64,000 nucleotides of DNA from Marinomonas sp. UCMA 3892. Lineage in GTDB: Bacteria > Pseudomonadota > Gammaproteobacteria > Pseudomonadales > Marinomonadaceae. Both the position numbers and the translations under genes were made by a program. Positions within the stretch are counted from its first letter, which is position 1, and every line of letters begins with the position of its first letter. Of this stretch, positions 17,779 to 27,707 are shown piece by piece. The stretch is taken from contig NZ_PTXN01000010.1 in NCBI RefSeq assembly GCF_012726345.1, positions 62,001 to 126,000 on the forward strand, read 5' to 3'. The notes below the pieces were generated by a model. That model was given only the letters and a program-made list of their open reading frames with translations, searched no databases and was not told the DNA's origin.

Positions 17779-20580
17779 ATGAGCTTATATTTAGAGTACT
17801 TACAAGAAATAGAGAATCGTAAGGAACAGGGATTACACCCTAAACCAATTGATGGTGGCGATTTATTATCTGAAATCATTGCTCAAATAAAAGATGTTAA
17901 CCATGAGCACCGCAAAGAATCTATTTCTTTCTTCATCTATAACACCTTGCCTGGCACCACTAGTGCAGCGGTTGTTAAAGCAAAATTCTTAAAAGAAATC
18001 ATCTTGGGCGAAGCCAAAGTTGAAGAAATCACTCCAGAGTTTGCTCTAGAACTGCTTTCTCACATGAAAGGCGGCCCATCTGTTGAAGCGCTAATTGATT
18101 TAGCCTTGTCAGATGATAAAGCGATTGCTGCACCTGCTGCTGAAGTTTTGAAAACTCAAGTTTTCCTATACGAAGCTGATATGGAACGTATTGCTTCCGC
18201 TTACAAAGCAGGCAACACACTTGCTAAAGACATTCTAGAAAGCTACGCACAAGCAGAATTCTTCACGAAGCTGCCAGACATCAGTGAAAAAATTGAAGTC
18301 GTAACTTACATTGCTGCTGAAGGCGATATCTCTACAGATTTACTATCTCCTGGCAACCAAGCACACTCTCGCTCTGACCGTGAACTTCACGGCAAGTGCA
18401 TGATTTCTCCAGAAGCACAACAAGACATCAAAGACCTACAAATCAAACACCCTACAGCAAAAGTAATGCTAATCGCTGAAAAAGGCACGATGGGCGTTGG
18501 CTCTTCACGTATGTCTGGTGTGAATAACGTAGCTCTTTGGGCTGGTCAGCAAGCAAGTCCATACATTCCTTTTGTAAACTTCGCTCCTATCGTAGCGGGT
18601 ACAAATGGCATTTCCCCTATTTTCATGACAACCGTTGGTGTTACTGGCGGTATTGGTTTAGACCTTAAAAACTGGGTTAAGAAAGTAGATGCTAATGGCA
18701 AACCAGTTCTTGACGCTAACGGCGACACCATTCTTGAACAAGTTTACTCTGTAGAAACTGGCACAGTTTTAACAATCAACACCAAAGAGAAAAAACTTTA
18801 TAACGGCGATAAAGAATTAGCTGATATTTCTTCTGCTTTCACACCTCAACAAGTTGAGTTCATGAAAGCGGGAAGCTCTTACGCTGTTGTATTCGGTAAA
18901 AAGCTACAAACATTTGCTGCTGAAACATTGGGCGTCACAGCACCAACTGTTTACGCTCCTGCAAAAGAAATCTCTAAAGAAGATCAAGGCTTAACCGCAG
19001 TTGAGAAAATCTTCAACAAAAATGCAGTTGGCGTTAAATCTAAGAAAGCACTCCACGCTGGCTCTGACGTTCGCGTACGAGTTAACATCGTTGGTTCGCA
19101 AGATACAACTGGCTTGATGACAGCACAAGAACTTGAGTCTATGGCAGCTACTGTTATCTCTCCAAGTGTTGATGGTGCTTACCAATCTGGTTGTCACACT
19201 GCCTCAGTTTGGGATTCAAAAGCACAAGCTAACATTCCAAAACTGATGTCTTTCATGCACAAGTTTGGCTTGATCACTGGTCGTGATCCGAAAGGCGTTT
19301 ACCCTCCAATGACAGACGTAATCCACAAAGTATTGAACGACATCACTGTTGATGATACTTCAATTATCATTGGTGGTGACTCTCATACTCGTATGTCTAA
19401 AGGTGTTGCTTTTGGTGCTGACTCTGGAACAGTAGCCTTGGCTCTTGCAACTGGCGAAGCAACAATGCCAATCCCTGAGTCTGTTAAAGTAACCTTTAAA
19501 GGTGAAATGAAGAGCTACATGGATTTCCGTGACATCGTACACGCTACACAAGCTCAAATGCTTAAACAGTTTGGCGGTGAAAACGTATTCCAAGGCCGCA
19601 TCATCGAAGTACACATTGGTACATTGATGGCAGACCAAGCGTTTACCTTCACTGACTGGACTGCAGAAATGAAAGCAAAAGCTTCTATCTGTATCTCTAA
19701 AGATGAAACATTAATCCAGTCTCTTGAATTGTCTAAAAAACGCATTCAGATCATGATTAATAAAGGCATGGATAATGAAGCTCAAACGCTTCAAGGCCTA
19801 ATCGAACTTGCTGACAAGCGCATTGCAGGCATCAAATCAGGTGACCAACCTGCTCTAGTACCAGACAATAACGCTAAATACTATGCCGAAGTGGTTGTTG
19901 ATCTTGATGAAATCATTGAGCCGATGATCGCGGATCCAGATGTTAACAACGAAGATGTATCTAAACGCTACACTCACGATGTTATTCGCCCAGTGTCTTT
20001 CTACAAAGATAAACCAGTAGATCTAGGCTTTGTTGGATCTTGTATGGTTCACAAAGGTGATATGCAAATCATCGCTCAGATGCTACGCAACATTGAGAAG
20101 AAAAATGGCACAGTTACCTTTAAAACACCATTGGTTGTTGCGCCACCAACTTACAACATTGTTGATGAGCTAAAAGCGGAAGGTGATTGGGATATTCTGA
20201 AGAAATACGCTGGCTTCGAATTTGACGACAGCAACCCTAAAGGCCAAGCACGTACTAAGTACGAAAACATCCTTTACTTGGAACGCCCTGGGTGTAACCT
20301 TTGTATGGGTAACCAAGAGAAAGCAGCACCTGGCGACACAGTTATTGCAACCTCTACTCGCTTGTTCCAAGGCCGCGTTGTAGCCGACTCAGCTGAGAAG
20401 AAAGGCGAATCATTACTCGGTTCAACACCAATCGTTGTGCTTTCTACTGTATTAGGTCGTTTACCTACATTGGAAGAGTACAAAGAAGCAGTAGACGGAA
20501 TTACATTGACTGATTTCGCTCCGCCATTAGATGAAATGACAATGGCACCTGTAGAATTTATCCCAGTAAGCAACGTTTAA
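17779..20580 (+). CDS. acnB: Aconitate hydratase B / 2-methylisocitrate dehydratase, long form
   Basis: 933-residue [4Fe-4S] enzyme of the TCA cycle, interconverting citrate and isocitrate. AcnB order is clear: N-terminal helical repeat domain, swivel domain (GTMGVGSSRMSG), then catalytic core with SGCHTAS, GGDSHTR and the cluster ligands in PGCNLCMGN. It is some 70 residues longer than E. coli AcnB (865) and differs from it strongly throughout, matching instead the longer AcnB form that I recall as typical of Bacteroidetes. A GTG at 17773 would add two residues; AGAGG fits the ATG at 17779. A perfect palindromic terminator follows. Confidence 0.93.
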   Translation: MSLYLEYLQEIENRKEQGLHPKPIDGGDLLSEIIAQIKDVNHEHRKESISFFIYNTLPGTTSAAVVKAKFLKEIILGEAKVEEITPEFALELLSHMKGGPSVEALIDLALSDDKAIAAPAAEVLKTQVFLYEADMERIASAYKAGNTLAKDILESYAQAEFFTKLPDISEKIEVVTYIAAEGDISTDLLSPGNQAHSRSDRELHGKCMISPEAQQDIKDLQIKHPTAKVMLIAEKGTMGVGSSRMSGVNNVALWAGQQASPYIPFVNFAPIVAGTNGISPIFMTTVGVTGGIGLDLKNWVKKVDANGKPVLDANGDTILEQVYSVETGTVLTINTKEKKLYNGDKELADISSAFTPQQVEFMKAGSSYAVVFGKKLQTFAAETLGVTAPTVYAPAKEISKEDQGLTAVEKIFNKNAVGVKSKKALHAGSDVRVRVNIVGSQDTTGLMTAQELESMAATVISPSVDGAYQSGCHTASVWDSKAQANIPKLMSFMHKFGLITGRDPKGVYPPMTDVIHKVLNDITVDDTSIIIGGDSHTRMSKGVAFGADSGTVALALATGEATMPIPESVKVTFKGEMKSYMDFRDIVHATQAQMLKQFGGENVFQGRIIEVHIGTLMADQAFTFTDWTAEMKAKASICISKDETLIQSLELSKKRIQIMINKGMDNEAQTLQGLIELADKRIAGIKSGDQPALVPDNNAKYYAEVVVDLDEIIEPMIADPDVNNEDVSKRYTHDVIRPVSFYKDKPVDLGFVGSCMVHKGDMQIIAQMLRNIEKKNGTVTFKTPLVVAPPTYNIVDELKAEGDWDILKKYAGFEFDDSNPKGQARTKYENILYLERPGCNLCMGNQEKAAPGDTVIATSTRLFQGRVVADSAEKKGESLLGSTPIVVLSTVLGRLPTLEEYKEAVDGITLTDFAPPLDEMTMAPVEFIPVSNV

Positions 20581-20611
20581 TTCTACAAAAAATCATATTA
20601 TCCATATGATC

Positions 20612-20652
20612 AAATGCCGATGTACCTAGCTAGGTACATCGGCATTTTTGTT
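20612..20652 (+). terminator. Terminator after acnB
   Basis: A perfect 36-base palindrome (20612-20647; arms of 18 centred on AGCT) followed by further Ts. On folding it gives a GC-containing stem with a tight tetraloop. Confidence 0.88.
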
Positions 20653-20701
20653 TGCATAACATCTTATTGATAAGTAGCCATAAAAAGTATATTGCAAAAA
20701 C

Positions 20702-20729
20702 AAAAAAGCCCCGCGTTAGCGAGGCTTTA
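20702..20729 (-). terminator. Terminator after hpf
   Basis: Minus-strand hairpin with arms AAAGCCTCGC and GCGGGGCTTT around TAAC, ending in a six-base T-run. It lies just beyond the hpf stop. Confidence 0.85.
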
Positions 20730-20747
20730 TCCTAGGGTTTTGGTTAA

Positions 20748-21140
20748 CTAAATAACTTCACGTTCAACAAGCTCGTCAAATTCAGCTTGCAACTGACGCT
20801 CTACAGGGCTTTCTACATCCTTAGCGTTAATATGGTGCTGCCTACCAGCATGCTTTGCTTTATGTTTAATTAACTGCTTTTCTAACTTGCCAACTAACAT
20901 GTCAAGGGCAGGTTTAAGTTGTTTCTCAGTTTGAACCATTGCAAAAAGATCATGACCAGGGATATGAACACTGGCTTCTACTATTAATTCATGAGTCCCA
21001 TGCTTCTCTGTATTTAAGGTCACATTAATGGTGGTTATCTGATTATTGATACGCGCCAAGTGATCCATTTTATCTTTTACTACTTCTTGAACTTCTTCAC
21101 CAGATTGGACGTGGTGACCGCTAATATTCAATGTATACAT
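20748..21140 (-). CDS. hpf: Ribosome hibernation promoting factor, short type
   Basis: 130-residue member of the HPF/YfiA family, which binds the 30S decoding and mRNA channel to silence or dimerise ribosomes in stationary phase. Seen: the N-terminal beta-alpha-beta fold start YTLNISGHHVQ, the helix EEVQEVVKDKMDHLAR and the VEASVHIPGHDLFA strand. It lacks the C-terminal dimerisation domain of long HPFs but carries a tail of about 35 residues beyond E. coli HPF (95), rich in acidic residues. It is not in an rpoN operon here; it stands alone with its own terminator. AAGGAA precedes the ATG. Confidence 0.9.
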   Translation of the reverse strand: MYTLNISGHHVQSGEEVQEVVKDKMDHLARINNQITTINVTLNTEKHGTHELIVEASVHIPGHDLFAMVQTEKQLKPALDMLVGKLEKQLIKHKAKHAGRQHHINAKDVESPVERQLQAEFDELVEREVI

Positions 21141-21464
21141 AGAGAATTTCCTTCTGTTTTGGTCAGGTTTTTTATTAACTTAAGTATTGGTTCTCCTCTG
21201 TTGCCCTTACCTATAATCTAAGGATGGTATAACTGAATTTCAATACCCATATTGTAAATACTTGCTTAAGATCATGAATAAAGCTAAGAACTTACATATA
21301 AACGCAAAGATCCTCCCTTAAAACACTTTATATATCAATATCATAAGTCTAAAAATCTAGCAAACATTTCAAGTCTATATTATATAAAATATATGTTTTT
21401 ATTTTTCCTATAACTAGCTTTAGCATCATTACAAAATGCCTAAAGAGCAAATTTTATCTCCCCT
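21141..21464. other. AT-rich intergenic region upstream of hpf
   Basis: 324 bases with no credible gene. On the minus strand TTGAAA (21238-21243) and TAGATT (21215-21220), 17 bases apart, could be a sigma-70-type promoter for hpf. The remainder is very AT-rich (for example around 21340-21400) with no clear repeat. Confidence 0.35.
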
Positions 21465-22142
21465 CTAAACCGACTCCACATTCCGCATCAAACGACTACT
21501 GTACAACCGATAAAGAATAGCAAGGAATACACACAACCCAGCTGGCACAGATAAAGCAAAAAAACCAAACTGATGAAACAACCATGTCCCTATTGAGCCA
21601 CCAAAAATAAAACCTGTCACTATGATAAGAAACAATAAAGCCCTTCGCTTATCAATAGGCTTGCCTTGTAACGCTCCTCCCAACATAATTCCCAAATCAG
21701 TGAAGATACCTGTTAAATGAGTAGTTCGCACCACAGCACCACTGTAGGTTGTTGCAAGAGCATTCTGAAGACCACAAGCCGCTGACGCAAAATAGTGTCC
21801 AGATGTATGGTTATTTAACAAAAAATACATGGCAGTTAATAAAAGCGCCGCCTCAATGATTAATAAGACATCATATAAGCGACCTAGTTTCAACGATGTT
21901 CCAGTCAACATAAAACCAGAAAGTGCAGAACCAAATAAGAAGCTTAGCAGTATTCCAATTAGATGCAAAAGTGTCCCCGATATTGGATCTAACAAAGCAC
22001 TCCCAACAAGCGTAGCAGTACCCGATAAATGCGACACGGCTTGATGCTGAAAACCTATCAAAGCAACTGCATTAACGCTTCCAGCGATCAAAGCAAGCAG
22101 AAACGCACCATACTCAACCCACTTTGGCAATCTTGATAACAC
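21465..22142 (-). CDS. YoaK-family (DUF1275) membrane protein
   Basis: 225 residues with about six hydrophobic spans. The N-terminal GSVNAVALIGFQHQAVSHLSGT and the central CGLQNALATTYSGAVVRTTHLTGIFTDLG are the conserved segments of the YoaK/DUF1275 family, inner-membrane proteins of unknown transport or other function. The start is taken as GTG at 22142, four bases after a perfect AGGAGG; a TTG at 22130 is the alternative. It appears monocistronic, with the asd terminator lying upstream. Confidence 0.88.
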   Translation of the reverse strand: MLSRLPKWVEYGAFLLALIAGSVNAVALIGFQHQAVSHLSGTATLVGSALLDPISGTLLHLIGILLSFLFGSALSGFMLTGTSLKLGRLYDVLLIIEAALLLTAMYFLLNNHTSGHYFASAACGLQNALATTYSGAVVRTTHLTGIFTDLGIMLGGALQGKPIDKRRALLFLIIVTGFIFGGSIGTWLFHQFGFFALSVPAGLCVFLAILYRLYSSRLMRNVESV

Positions 22143-22252
22143 ACATCCTCCTAGAGCTTCTATTTTTTCTTAACCGCACAATCCTACAACCAAAAAATGG
22201 AGTCATACCACTCATTGATAACATCATGCTCTACTTGAGCAAGCAAGCAAAA

Positions 22253-22286
22253 AAAAGCGCCAGTCACGAATGACTGACGCTTTTTA
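22253..22286 (-). terminator. Terminator of the leuCDB-asd operon
   Basis: Hairpin AAAGCG-x-CAGTCA / TGACTG-x-CGCTTT with a CGAA tetraloop and one internal mismatch, with a long T-run on the minus strand, about 20 bases past the asd stop. Confidence 0.85.
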
Positions 22287-22307
22287 CGAAAGATAAACTA
22301 GACGATT

Positions 22308-23426
22308 CTAGTCATTTAGCAAGATGCGTAACATGCGACGTAGTGGCTCTGCTGCACCCCATAATAACTGGTCGCCAACAGAAAAAGCACTAATATAATC
22401 AGGCCCCATGTTCAGCTTACGAATACGACCAACAGGAATATTCAATGTTCCAGTCGCCGCAGTCGGAGTTAGACGCTCCATAGTTGCTTGTTTCTCATTA
22501 GGAACCACACTCACCCAATCGTTATGTTGAGCAAGCATGCCTTCTATGTCCGCAACGGGAATGTCTTTGTTTAGCTTGATAGTATAAGCCTGACTATGAC
22601 AACGCATCGCACCGATACGAACACATAGGCCATCAACTGGAATTGGCTTACCATCAATACCTAAGATCTTGTTACACTCGGCCTGAGCCTTCCATTCTTC
22701 ACGGCTTTGACCGTTATCAAGCTGACTATCTATATAAGGGATCAAAGAGCCAGCCAATGGCACACCAAACTGAGCAGTAGGTAATTTATCAGAACGCATT
22801 GTTTCTGCGACTTTACGATCTATTTCAAGAATCGCACTAGCAGGATCAGCAAGCTCACCGGCAACAGAATCTTGCAGCATGCCCATTTGATTGATTAATT
22901 CACGCATGTGGCGTGCACCGCCGCCAGAAGCGGCTTGGTAAGTCATAGAGGTCATCCATTCAATATGGCCTTTCTCGAACAACCCACCTAGCGCCAATAG
23001 CATTAAGCTAACAGTACAATTACCACCAACAAAAGTTTTTACGCCATTACTCAAACCTTGCTTAATAACATTTAAGTTAACTGGATCAAGCACAATAATT
23101 GCGTCTTTTTCCATACGTAATGAAGACGCTGCATCAATCCAGTAACCTTTCCAACCAGCATTACGTAACTGTGGGTAAATAGCCTTGGTGTAATCCCCGC
23201 CTTGGCAGGTAATAATAATATCCATCTTCTTCAATGCTTCAATATCACTTGCATCTTGAAGCAATGGAATATCTTTACCAATTTCTGGACCTTTCTGCCC
23301 CGTTTGAGAGGTAGTAAAAAAAACTGGATCAATATGATCAAAGTCTTTTTCTTCCATCATGCGTTGCATCAACACGGAACCGACCATTCCGCGCCATCCG
23401 ACTAAACCTACAGTTTGTTTTGACAT
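22308..23426 (-). CDS. asd: Aspartate-semialdehyde dehydrogenase
   Basis: 372-residue NADPH enzyme reducing beta-aspartyl phosphate to the semialdehyde on the way to lysine/diaminopimelate, threonine and methionine. Seen: nucleotide-binding start [14 protein letters not shown], catalytic cysteine in [12 protein letters not shown], and the [14 protein letters not shown] segment. Length and motifs fit the Gram-negative Asd type. The ATG at 23426 is preferred to an upstream frame opening at 23456 because the conserved N-terminus begins there and GGTAA precedes it. It is 78 bases beyond leuB without a terminator, so it ends the leuC-leuD-leuB-asd operon. Confidence 0.96.
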   Translation of the reverse strand: MSKQTVGLVGWRGMVGSVLMQRMMEEKDFDHIDPVFFTTSQTGQKGPEIGKDIPLLQDASDIEALKKMDIIITCQGGDYTKAIYPQLRNAGWKGYWIDAASSLRMEKDAIIVLDPVNLNVIKQGLSNGVKTFVGGNCTVSLMLLALGGLFEKGHIEWMTSMTYQAASGGGARHMRELINQMGMLQDSVAGELADPASAILEIDRKVAETMRSDKLPTAQFGVPLAGSLIPYIDSQLDNGQSREEWKAQAECNKILGIDGKPIPVDGLCVRIGAMRCHSQAYTIKLNKDIPVADIEGMLAQHNDWVSVVPNEKQATMERLTPTAATGTLNIPVGRIRKLNMGPDYISAFSVGDQLLWGAAEPLRRMLRILLND

Positions 23427-23504
23427 GGTTAACGTTACCTTTTTTTGTGGGGCCACTCATACCAAGAGCAGTATCCCTAATGAATGCCCAATATCATTAT
23501 GATA

Positions 23505-24584
23505 TTACGCTTTTAATGCTGCTAGAACCGCATCGCCCATGGCTTGCGTACTAACAGTGTCGCATCCTTTTGATGCAATATCTGCAGTTCTTAGACCTAG
23601 ATCTAGAACCTTACTAACTGCCGTTTCAATAGCATCGGCCGCATCTTTTGCGTCTAAAGAATAACGCAACATCATAGCAACTGACAAAATTGTCGCCAAT
23701 GGGTTAGCAATTCCTTTGCCTGCAATATCTGGCGCAGAGCCGTGACATGGCTCATACATACCGCGACCTTCAGCATTTAGAGAAGCAGAAGGTAGCATAC
23801 CAATAGAACCTGTCAACATGGCAGCAGCATCAGAAAGGATATCACCAAACATATTGCCAGTAACCATTACATCAAACTGTTTTGGTGCACGAACGAGCTG
23901 CATTGCAGCATTATCTACTAGCATATGAGTCAATTCGACGTCAGGATACTCTTTCGCTACTTCTTCCATAACTTCTTTCCAAAGTACCGTTACTTCCAAC
24001 ACATTGGATTTATCTATAGAGCACACTCTTTTACCACGTTGACGAGCGGCTTCAAAAGCAGAACGACCAATTCGACGAATTTCTGACTCATTGTAAACGT
24101 ACGTATTAAAACCTTCACGCTCGCCATTTTCTAATACACGAATACCACGTGGCTGACCAAAATAAATGCCGCCCGTTAACTCACGAACAATAAGAATATC
24201 TAAGCCAGCAACGATTTCTGGCTTCAAGCTAGACGCATCAGCTAACTGCGGATACAAAATTGCAGGACGAAGGTTGGAAAACAGTTCAAGGTTAGAACGC
24301 AACCCAAGCAAGCCCTTCTCAGGACGAACTGACATATCTAACTTATCCCATTTAGGACCGCCTACAGCACCAAGTAAGATAGCATCGGCTGTTTTCGCTT
24401 TTGCTAATGTCGCTTCAGGTAACGGAGAACCAGTCTCATCGTAAGCAGAACCACCAACTAAAGCGCTTTCATGTTGAATATTTAGTGAAAACTGCTCATT
24501 TACCGCATCCAACACTCGTACCGCTTGCGCTACGATTTCTGGACCGATACCGTCACCTGGTAATACCAATATATTTTTCGTCAT
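23505..24584 (-). CDS. leuB: 3-isopropylmalate dehydrogenase
   Basis: 359-residue NAD-dependent beta-decarboxylating dehydrogenase, third specific step of leucine synthesis. Seen: N-terminal [12 protein letters not shown], the substrate-specific region [26 protein letters not shown], the catalytic lysine in [11 protein letters not shown], and the NAD/metal segment [15 protein letters not shown]. Homodimeric cytoplasmic enzyme. Gap of 29 bases to leuD upstream, so co-transcribed. Product 2-ketoisocaproate then needs a transaminase not in this window. Confidence 0.97.
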   Translation of the reverse strand: MTKNILVLPGDGIGPEIVAQAVRVLDAVNEQFSLNIQHESALVGGSAYDETGSPLPEATLAKAKTADAILLGAVGGPKWDKLDMSVRPEKGLLGLRSNLELFSNLRPAILYPQLADASSLKPEIVAGLDILIVRELTGGIYFGQPRGIRVLENGEREGFNTYVYNESEIRRIGRSAFEAARQRGKRVCSIDKSNVLEVTVLWKEVMEEVAKEYPDVELTHMLVDNAAMQLVRAPKQFDVMVTGNMFGDILSDAAAMLTGSIGMLPSASLNAEGRGMYEPCHGSAPDIAGKGIANPLATILSVAMMLRYSLDAKDAADAIETAVSKVLDLGLRTADIASKGCDTVSTQAMGDAVLAALKA

Positions 24585-24613
24585 TTTAAATCCTTAAAAG
24601 CTAAGTCTTTTGT

Positions 24614-25264
24614 TTATTGACCGCGAGGCAAGAACAGCCAAGGCGCATCATTCATTCGTTTTTCTTCGTAACGACGGATCGCAGCATCTTGTTGCAGTGT
24701 TAAACCAATATCGTCCAAACCATTCAATAAACAATGTTTACGGAAGTTATCAACATTAAACTCGAACGTCGCACCGGATGGCGAAGTAACCGTTTGGTTC
24801 TCAAGATCGACAATTACTTGAGCACCTTCACGTAATGCAACTTCTGCGAATAATTGATCCACTTCTTCAGCTTGCAAAACAATCGGCAATAAACCATTTT
24901 TAAAACAATTGTTATAAAAAATATCGGCAAAGCTTGGTGCAATAATAGAACGGAAACCGTAATCGTCTAGGGCCCAAGGTGCGTGCTCACGGCTGGATCC
25001 ACAACCAAAGTTTTGACGAGCCAACAACACGCTAGCACCTTTGTAACGATCTTGGTTTAGTACAAAATCTTTGCGCAACGGGCGGCCATCGCATTCTTGA
25101 TCTGGCTGACCTTCATCTTCATAACGAAGTTCATCAAATAAATTTTTACCGAAGCCAGTACGCTTGATAGATTTCAAGAACTGCTTTGGAATAATCATAT
25201 CCGTATCAACGTTTGCCAAATCCAAAGGAGCGGCTAAACCTGTGTGTTTAGTAAAAGGACGCAT
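24614..25264 (-). CDS. leuD: 3-isopropylmalate dehydratase small subunit
   Basis: 216-residue swivel-domain subunit that pairs with LeuC to isomerise 2-isopropylmalate to 3-isopropylmalate. Seen: [15 protein letters not shown] and the diagnostic [13 protein letters not shown]. The ATG at 25264 is chosen because it gives the normal MRPFT-type N-terminus and has GGAGAAAG just upstream; an opening at 25318 would overlap leuC. It begins 10 bases after the leuC stop. Confidence 0.97.
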   Translation of the reverse strand: MRPFTKHTGLAAPLDLANVDTDMIIPKQFLKSIKRTGFGKNLFDELRYEDEGQPDQECDGRPLRKDFVLNQDRYKGASVLLARQNFGCGSSREHAPWALDDYGFRSIIAPSFADIFYNNCFKNGLLPIVLQAEEVDQLFAEVALREGAQVIVDLENQTVTSPSGATFEFNVDNFRKHCLLNGLDDIGLTLQQDAAIRRYEEKRMNDAPWLFLPRGQ

Positions 25265-25274
25265 GCTCTTTCTC

Positions 25275-26702
25275 CTAGTGTTTAACAAACTCATTAACAT
25301 CAACAAAATGACCAGCAATTGCCGCCGCTGCAGCCATTGCAGGACTAACTAAGTGGGTACGTCCACCAAAGCCCTGACGACCTTCAAAGTTACGGTTTGA
25401 AGTAGACGCACAATGCTCACCAGCGCCTAGCTTATCTGCGTTCATTGCCAAACACATAGAGCAACCTGGCTCACGCCATTCTAGACCAGCGGCTTCAAAA
25501 ATCTCGTGTAAGCCTTCTTTTTCCGCTTGAGCTTTTACTAAACCAGAACCTGGAACAACGATCGCTTGCTTAAGTGTCGATGCCACTTTACGGCCTTTGA
25601 CAACCTGAGCAGCAATGCGAAGGTCTTCAATACGCGAGTTCGTACAAGAACCAATGAAAACACGGTCTAGCACAATGTCAGACAACATAGATTTACCTTC
25701 AAGCCCCATGTATTTCCAAGCTCGAGCATAACCTTCTTTTTTCACAGGATCTTTTTGATCTTCTGCGCGCGGAATTGGCTCATCAATAGCGATAACCATT
25801 TCAGGAGAAGTTCCCCAGGTTACTTGTGGTTTGATATCTTCGGCTTTAATTACAACAACTTCATCGAACTGTGCATCTTTGTCAGATACAAGATCTTTCC
25901 ATGCCTCAACAGCCATTTCCCAATGCTCGCCTTTTGGTGCATAGGGACGGCCTTTAACGTACTCGATAGTCGTATCATCAACTGCAATCAAGCCAACTCG
26001 AGCGCCCGCTTCAATCGCCATGTTACACACCGTCATACGGCCTTCCATGGATAATGATTGAATACCTGTGCCGCCAAATTCAATCGCGTAGCCAGTACCA
26101 CCAGCTGTACCAATTGCACCGATAATTGCCAAAACAACGTCTTTGGCAGAAACCCAAGGAGACAATTCGCCATCCACTCGGACTAACATATTGCGGCTTT
26201 TCTTCTGCACTAAGCACTGAGTCGCTAAAACATGCTCAACCTCAGAAGTGCCGATACCATGGGCTAAAGCACCAAACGCACCATGAGTCGATGTATGAGA
26301 ATCCCCACAAACTACAGTCATACCTGGCAGCGTCGCACCTTGCTCTGGCCCAACAACGTGTACGATACCTTGACGAATGTCTTTCATGTTGAATTCAGTG
26401 ATACCAAATTCATTACAGTTATCATCCAAGGTAGTGACTTGGATTTTGGAAACAGGATCTTCAATACCATCTACACCAGAAATACGCTCTTTCTTCGTTG
26501 TTGGTACATTATGGTCTGGCGTCGCAAGACTTGAAGACACGCGCCAAGGCTTACGTCCCGCCAAACGAAGGCCTTCAAACGCTTGCGGTGATGTTACTTC
26601 ATGAAGCAATTGCAAATCGATATAAATTAATGCGCTGCCGTCATCTCGTTGCTGAACAAGGTGGCTATCCCACAACTTGTCATAAAGGGTTTTACCTGAC
26701 AT
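25275..26702 (-). CDS. leuC: 3-isopropylmalate dehydratase large subunit
   Basis: 475-residue [4Fe-4S] subunit of isopropylmalate isomerase (E. coli LeuC 466). Seen: [14 protein letters not shown], the cluster cysteines in [12 protein letters not shown] and [10 protein letters not shown], and the C-terminal [12 protein letters not shown]. First gene of the leuC-leuD-leuB-asd operon. GAGGAGAG precedes the ATG at 26702. Only 93 bases separate it from the divergent LysR gene, the usual arrangement for a local activator; I see no leucine-rich leader peptide in that gap. leuA is not in the window. Confidence 0.97.
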   Translation of the reverse strand: MSGKTLYDKLWDSHLVQQRDDGSALIYIDLQLLHEVTSPQAFEGLRLAGRKPWRVSSSLATPDHNVPTTKKERISGVDGIEDPVSKIQVTTLDDNCNEFGITEFNMKDIRQGIVHVVGPEQGATLPGMTVVCGDSHTSTHGAFGALAHGIGTSEVEHVLATQCLVQKKSRNMLVRVDGELSPWVSAKDVVLAIIGAIGTAGGTGYAIEFGGTGIQSLSMEGRMTVCNMAIEAGARVGLIAVDDTTIEYVKGRPYAPKGEHWEMAVEAWKDLVSDKDAQFDEVVVIKAEDIKPQVTWGTSPEMVIAIDEPIPRAEDQKDPVKKEGYARAWKYMGLEGKSMLSDIVLDRVFIGSCTNSRIEDLRIAAQVVKGRKVASTLKQAIVVPGSGLVKAQAEKEGLHEIFEAAGLEWREPGCSMCLAMNADKLGAGEHCASTSNRNFEGRQGFGGRTHLVSPAMAAAAAIAGHFVDVNEFVKH

Positions 26703-26795
26703 AAGTTCTCTCCTCAGAAATCTATTGCGCTATCCTAAAACTTTGGCTTAAATTACTCAAATTCATATTTTTCATATTTTGGATAAATTTTTGGA

Positions 26796-27677
26796 ATGAT
26801 AGACATTGCCGAACTGCTCACCTTTATAAAAGTCGCAGAAACTAGCTCGTTTTCGGAAGCTGGTGATCAACTTTTTGTTACTCAACCTGCTGTAAGCAAG
26901 CGTATTGCTTCATTAGAAAGTAGCCTTGGCGTTAAATTGTTTGATCGTATCGGTCGTCAGGTCCAATTAACAGAAGCTGGTATTAGGCTATTACCAAAGG
27001 CACGAAAAATGGCTGAAGACCTGCAAGATATAAAACGCAGTATGACATTACAGATGCAAGACGTAAGTGGTGAATTACGCATATCAACTGGCCATCATAT
27101 TGGCTTGCACCGCTTACCTAAATCTCTCAAACGATTTCAAGAAAATTTCCCAAACGCTCAATTAGAAATTGAATTTGTTCAATCTGAAGAAGCTTATCAA
27201 GATGTATTAAAAGGACGAGCAGAACTGGGGATTATCACTTTATCCAACAAAGAAAATCCGTTAATAGAATCATTACCCATTTGGTCTGATCCACTTACCT
27301 GTGTAGTCAGTAAAGACCACCCTCTCGCGCGCTATAACAATGTCAGCTTAATTGAATTAGCTCAGCATGCATGTGTATTACCTAACAAAAATACTTTCAC
27401 TAGGCAAATCGCAGAGCAAGCCTTTGGTAAACAAGGTTTAAAACCTCAGGTACGAATGAACACAAACAACCTGGAAATACTCGCGATGCTAGTTCATATT
27501 GGCTGGGGCTGGTCATTATTGCCCTCCACTTTAGTCGATGAAAAGCTCGTCGTATTAAACTTACCAGATTTAAACGTTGAACGAAAACTTGGGGTTATTC
27601 ATCACAAACAAAGAACATTAAGCCGTGCAGCAGTCGCTTTTATTGAATTACTTAAAAGCGACGGCACAAGTTTATAA
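26796..27677 (+). CDS. LysR-type regulator divergent from leuC
   Basis: 293-residue LysR protein: N-terminal winged helix (FIKVAETSSFSEAGDQLFVTQPAVSKRIASLE, helix-turn-helix near residues 18-40) and a periplasmic-binding-like effector domain with WGWSLLPSTLV near the end. Its position back-to-back with leuC suggests that it controls the leu operon or responds to a leucine intermediate; that is inferred from arrangement. The intergenic DNA is AT-rich with several T-N11-A candidates but no single convincing site. GGATA lies about 10 bases upstream of the ATG. Confidence 0.9.
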   Translation: MIDIAELLTFIKVAETSSFSEAGDQLFVTQPAVSKRIASLESSLGVKLFDRIGRQVQLTEAGIRLLPKARKMAEDLQDIKRSMTLQMQDVSGELRISTGHHIGLHRLPKSLKRFQENFPNAQLEIEFVQSEEAYQDVLKGRAELGIITLSNKENPLIESLPIWSDPLTCVVSKDHPLARYNNVSLIELAQHACVLPNKNTFTRQIAEQAFGKQGLKPQVRMNTNNLEILAMLVHIGWGWSLLPSTLVDEKLVVLNLPDLNVERKLGVIHHKQRTLSRAAVAFIELLKSDGTSL

Positions 27678-27707
27678 AAGATTTAGAACAAATTTAGGTA
27701 AGAATGT

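Noticed and set aside
26703..26795. Leucine leader peptide or attenuator before leuC
   Set aside because: The 93-base gap has no leucine-rich short frame and no terminator hairpin; control by the divergent LysR gene is simpler.
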